Source: SIG459 sp045532145
GTDB lineage: Bacteria; Bacillota; Clostridia; Oscillospirales; Oscillospiraceae
Length of the DNA stretch: 17,378 bases
Direction: 5' to 3'
Assembly: GCA_045532145.1 (NCBI GenBank)
Contig: JAZSFJ010000022.1
Span: forward strand, 1-17,378
The notes beneath the pieces are model-generated. The model had not been told where the DNA came from, made no database searches, and saw nothing but the letters and a program-made list of their open reading frames with translations. How positions within the stretch are numbered: position 1 is the stretch's first letter; every line of letters begins with the position of its first letter. The translations under genes were made by a program, and so were the position numbers. Shown here piece by piece: positions 14,936-17,378 of this stretch.

Positions 14936-15929
14936 ATCCACCTGCGACGAGACCGCGGTGGCCCTTGTCAGGGACGGACGGGAAGTTCTCACCGACCAGA
15001 TATTTTCTCAGGCTGACCTCCACGCCATCTACGGCGGCGTGGTGCCCGAAATTGCCTCCCGCAGCCATGTGGAGGTCATCTATCAGCTGGCCGACCGTGC
15101 CATTGCCGCAGCCGGAATAGAAAAAAAGGACATTGACGCCGTGGCTGTCAGCTTCGCTCCCGGCCTCATCGGCGCGGTGCTTGTGGGCGTGAACTTCGCC
15201 AAAAGCGTGGCCAGCGCTCTGGGTGTCCCCCTCATCCCCGTGCACCACGTCCGGGCCCACATGGCCGCCAACTATCTGGCCTACCCGGAGCTGGAGCCTC
15301 CCTTTGTCTGCCTTGCCATCTCCGGCGGCAATACCATTATCGTGGATGTGCGCTCCTACACGGATATGCGCATAGTGGGCGCCACCCGCGACGACGCCGC
15401 CGGTGAATGCTTCGACAAAACCGCCCGCGTGCTGGGTCTGGGCTATCCCGGAGGCAAGCCCGTTGATGAGCTGAGCCAGACCGGAGACGACAGCAAGTAC
15501 ACTCTGCCCATCTCCCACATCGAGGGTCACCCCTATGACATGAGCTTTTCCGGTCTCAAGACCGCCGTTATAAATCTTGTCCACAACGCAGAGCAGAAGG
15601 GGGAGGAGCTGGACAAGCCCAGCCTCTGCGCCTCCTTCGCAAGAGCCGTCAGCGACAGCCTTGTGCCCCGCACCATAGCCGCAGCCAAGGAGCTTGGCTA
15701 TAAAAAGCTGGTGGTGGCCGGAGGTGTGGCAGCCAACAGCCGAATCCGCCGTGACTTCGAGGCCGCAGCCAAAAAAGCGGGACTGGAGCTTTATGTGCCC
15801 CCCCTCCGCCTCTGCGGCGACAACGGCGCCATGGTAGGTGCTCAGGGCTATTATGAGTACATCTCCGGCAACACCGCGGGCAGCGATCTCAACGCCTACG
15901 CAAGCATGGACCTTGACCATGTGAGGTAA
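14916..15929 (+). CDS. tsaD: tRNA t6A37 threonylcarbamoyltransferase subunit TsaD
   Basis: 337 residues, normal for TsaD (Kae1/Gcp family). It opens VESTCDETAVAL, then IYGGVVPEIASRSHVE, the iron/metal ligands H111 and H115 in HHVRAHMAAN, the ATP-binding AISGGNT, GECFDKTARVLGLGYPGG, SFSGLKTAV, VAGGVAANSRIR and CGDNGAM with D302. The motif around the two His is usually H-x-x-G-H; here Ala replaces that Gly, a mild change. TsaD, with TsaB and TsaE, moves threonylcarbamoyl from TsaC product to A37 of tRNAs reading ANN codons; TsaB and TsaE are not in this window. The ATG at 14916 is chosen for GGGGG 9 nt upstream; a second ATG at 14925 is possible. radC follows 5 nt after the stop. Confidence 0.97.
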   Translation: MIIMSVESTCDETAVALVRDGREVLTDQIFSQADLHAIYGGVVPEIASRSHVEVIYQLADRAIAAAGIEKKDIDAVAVSFAPGLIGAVLVGVNFAKSVASALGVPLIPVHHVRAHMAANYLAYPELEPPFVCLAISGGNTIIVDVRSYTDMRIVGATRDDAAGECFDKTARVLGLGYPGGKPVDELSQTGDDSKYTLPISHIEGHPYDMSFSGLKTAVINLVHNAEQKGEELDKPSLCASFARAVSDSLVPRTIAAAKELGYKKLVVAGGVAANSRIRRDFEAAAKKAGLELYVPPLRLCGDNGAMVGAQGYYEYISGNTAGSDLNAYASMDLDHVR

Positions 15930-15934
15930 AGGGC

Positions 15935-16624
15935 ATGGAAGAAAATATTCACGCCGGCCACCGGGACAGACTCCGGGACCGCTTCGACGAAAACGGCCTC
16001 AAGGCCTTCAGCGATGTGGAGGCGCTGGAGCTTCTTTTGTTCTACGCCCTGCCCCGCTGCAACACCAATGAGATAGCCCACCGACTCCTTGACCGCTTCG
16101 GCGGCTTTAGGGAAGTGCTGGAAGCCGACGCCAGCGAACTGCGCCTTGTGAAGGGCGTGGGGGACAGCGCCGCCCGGCTCATCCGCCTTGTGAGCCAGAT
16201 GAATATGCGCTATCTCGCCTCCGAGCGCCGGGGCGGCGGCAGCATCATGAAGAGCACGGACAGCGCCGTGGAATATCTTCGCCCCCTCTTCGCCTACAGC
16301 CGGGACGAGCTGGCCTTCGCCCTGTGCCTGAACAGCTCCGGTGCCATCATCCGCTGCCACGAGCTTGCCCGGGGCATGAGCAACCGTGTGGAGTTTTCCG
16401 CCCGCCAGATAGTGGAGCTTGCCCTCCGGGACAATGCCGCCCACATCATTCTTGCCCATAACCATCTCAGCGATGTGGCCCTGCCCTCCCGGGCGGATGT
16501 GGCCGCCACCAGAGCTGTGGCCTCCACCCTCCGCAGTCTGGGAGTGAGCCTCGCCGACCACTTTATCATCAGCGGCGACGAATACGTTTCCATGCGGGAG
16601 AGCGGCTATTTTATCGAAAACTGA
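15935..16624 (+). CDS. radC: RadC family JAB/MPN-domain protein
   Basis: 229 residues, standard length. Residues 1-95 form the helical UPF0758 N-terminal region with a helix-hairpin-helix-like LVKGVGDSAARLI (71-83). Residues 103-229 are the JAB1/MPN-like domain with the zinc motif H175-N-H177 and D188 (HxH-x10-D). The usual HNHPSG reads HNHLSD here; the metal ligands are kept. Despite the name, a DNA-repair role is unproven; relatives are often found near mobile elements as well as in core operons. It starts 5 nt after tsaD, with GAGGTAAAGG as a ribosome site overlapping the tsaD end, and is followed by a strong terminator, so it is the last gene of the polA-to-radC run. Confidence 0.94.
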   Translation: MEENIHAGHRDRLRDRFDENGLKAFSDVEALELLLFYALPRCNTNEIAHRLLDRFGGFREVLEADASELRLVKGVGDSAARLIRLVSQMNMRYLASERRGGGSIMKSTDSAVEYLRPLFAYSRDELAFALCLNSSGAIIRCHELARGMSNRVEFSARQIVELALRDNAAHIILAHNHLSDVALPSRADVAATRAVASTLRSLGVSLADHFIISGDEYVSMRESGYFIEN

Positions 16625-16639
16625 TTGTGGAAAATACAT

Positions 16640-16674
16640 AAAAGAGCAGAGCCGGTATGGCCCTGCTCTTTTTT
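16640..16674 (+). terminator. Rho-independent terminator after radC
   Basis: AAAGAGCAG-a-GCC, loop GGTAT, GGC-c-CTGCTCTTT with one internal mismatch, then a run of T (to 16674). It lies 16 nt after the radC stop and closes the plus-strand operon. Confidence 0.92.
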
Positions 16675-17074
16675 GCAAACAGAGCCTTGCGCCGGTGCGC
16701 ACAAACCTCGTTTATGCAAACCCTTAATCCCTGTCGAAAACCATCGAAAAGGGCGTTTGCGGGATTGTTATTATTTGGAAATTTCCCTCCAAAGCCTTGG
16801 GGCGCAACGCTTTGAGACTTGTTGACAAGCTTGTTGAAAATGTTGATAACTTTCCGGCATGAGCTTTATTTTCACCTTTTATGTAAAGCATAATTTCAGA
16901 TTTTTCGCTGCTCCTTTCTCCTGCCCCTAACAAAGCCTGACGCTTTTTTAGATTATTCCCGAAAATCTTTGTGCAAAAAGCCGTATTGACACAAGCCCTG
17001 CCCTCACCCGTCGAATCCTGTAAATTATTAGGTATTACAGCTTGTAATCGCACCTTTCTGCCCCCTTCCCGCAG
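16675..17074. other. Gene-free 400 nt with DnaA-box-like cluster
   Basis: No convincing gene on either strand; the 109-codon minus ORF here has no ribosome site or family look. The stretch is AT-richer than its flanks. At 16820-16828, 16832-16840 and 16841-16849 three 9-mers on the plus strand read TGTTGACAA, TGTTGAAAA and TGTTGATAA. The last differs at one base from the DnaA box TGTGGATAA, the others at two. One TGTCGAA (16732-16738) matches a Spo0A box but could be chance. Confidence 0.5.
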
Positions 17075-17103
17075 TTGACTTTATACCCATCCTGTGATAT
17101 AGT
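17075..17103 (+). promoter_or_regulatory. Promoter of the tRNA-Thr gene
   Basis: TTGACT (17075-17080), 17-nt spacer, TATAGT (17098-17103), placing the start of transcription a few nt before the tRNA at 17120. Confidence 0.8.
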
Positions 17104-17119
17104 GAAAGTCTGTGAATAA

Positions 17120-17195
17120 GCTGGTGTAGCTCAGTCGGTAGAGCATCTCACTCGTAATGAGAAGGTCACGTGTTCGAGTCACGCCACCAGCTCCA
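17120..17195 (+). tRNA. tRNA-Thr (anticodon CGU)
   Basis: A full cloverleaf: acceptor GCTGGTG / CACCAGC, D-arm GCTC / GAGC, anticodon stem TCTCA / TGAGA with loop CTCGTAA (anticodon CGT, reads ACG), T-loop TTCGAGT, discriminator T and encoded CCA. The T-stem has one A-C mismatch at its base (49-65). U36 and A37 make it a substrate for t6A, the modification made with tsaD nearby. Confidence 0.96.
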
Positions 17196-17231
17196 ACCCC
17201 TGCTCTGTAAAAAGGGCAGGGGTTATTTTTT
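17195..17231 (+). terminator. Rho-independent terminator after tRNA-Thr
   Basis: AACCCCTGC (17195-17203) pairs with GCAGGGGTT (17216-17224), followed by ATTTTTT. It begins at the last base of the tRNA. Confidence 0.9.
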
Positions 17232-17240
17232 GCCTCCAAC

Positions 17241-17272
17241 GATAAAAACCCTCCCCGCCATAGGCGGGGAGG
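17241..17272 (-). terminator. Minus-strand terminator near the right edge
   Basis: CCTCCCCGCC (17250-17259) and GGCGGGGAGG (17263-17272) form a perfect 10-bp stem with a 3-nt loop. On the minus strand it is followed by GTTTTTATC. It would end a gene entering from the right edge. Confidence 0.7.
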
Positions 17273-17313
17273 CAGTAAGCCGGAATCGGCGATTGCATGA
17301 TATTGTTTGAAAA

Positions 17314-17378
17314 TCACTCGAGAATATACACGCTGACAGCCCGGCGGCCAAAGGTAATACAATCGTGATAGGTATTCA
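17314..17378 (-). CDS. Possible C-terminal end of a gene cut by the window
   Basis: On the minus strand the window edge opens a frame ending ...ITFGRRAVSVYILE at TGA 17314-17316, about 40 nt before the minus-strand terminator. That spacing is what a true gene end would show. About twenty codons are too few to name a family, and the other frames are also partly open, so this is tentative. Confidence 0.35.
   Translation of the reverse strand, partial: NTYHDCITFGRRAVSVYILE

Noticed and set aside
14682..15920. 412-codon minus-strand ORF
   Set aside because: It is antisense to tsaD, whose motifs are unmistakable.
16732..16738. Spo0A box TGTCGAA
   Set aside because: A single 7-mer is expected by chance about twice in a window this size, and no sporulation gene is near.
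16724..17053. 109-codon minus-strand ORF after radC
   Set aside because: No ribosome site, no recognisable domain, runs through the DnaA-box-like motifs, and the region is AT-rich like an intergenic stretch.
17081..17362. 93-codon minus-strand ORF containing GVTRTRDLLITSEMLYRLSY
   Set aside because: This peptide is the familiar false translation of the complement of a tRNA gene; it covers tRNA-Thr and two terminators.

Overview
The window looks like a chromosome segment from a fairly GC-rich gut-type Clostridia, most plausibly an Oscillospirales relative. This rests on the gene families, AGGAG-type ribosome binding sites, and short palindromic repeats of a style I associate with that group. 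It is inference; no rRNA or taxonomic marker was compared. The left half (1-8946, minus strand) is visibly AT-richer than the right half (9931-16624, plus strand).

Left half: six minus-strand genes form one tight cluster, with gaps of at most 17 nt and one overlap. A single good promoter (9096-9124) lies at its head. In transcription order they are a type IV pilin-like protein with a 380-residue passenger region, a CPBP intramembrane protease, an AMP-forming acyl-CoA ligase, an HGSNAT/DUF1624-type membrane acyltransferase, a 1475-residue secreted protein ending in a duplicated domain I do not recognise, and a 44-residue acidic peptide with a Gly/Thr-rich tail. This looks like a cell-surface module (secreted filament or adhesin, acyl activation and transfer, membrane proteolysis). 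It is the best candidate here for an undescribed system.

Middle (9130-9870): about 0.7 kb without a gene, packed with short palindromes. At least eight have the same build, GTAG followed directly by a G/C-rich hairpin, but with different cores. That is the layout of REP elements moved by REP-associated tyrosine transposases (RAYTs). Two more units of this build and one unit of another family lie in frame inside polA.

Right half: a strong promoter drives polA, then a three-domain fusion (zincin-like metallopeptidase, catalytically dead low-molecular-weight phosphatase, RimI acetyltransferase), a second GNAT acetyltransferase, tsaD (t6A tRNA modification) and radC, ended by a clear terminator. 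A head-to-head pair of palindromic repeats separates the fusion gene from the GNAT gene. tsaD has a structured leader whose long inverted repeat would bury its own ribosome binding site.

Right edge: about 400 nt without a gene that holds three DnaA-box-like 9-mers, then a tRNA-Thr(CGU) with its own promoter and terminator, a minus-strand terminator, and what may be the last codons of a minus-strand gene.
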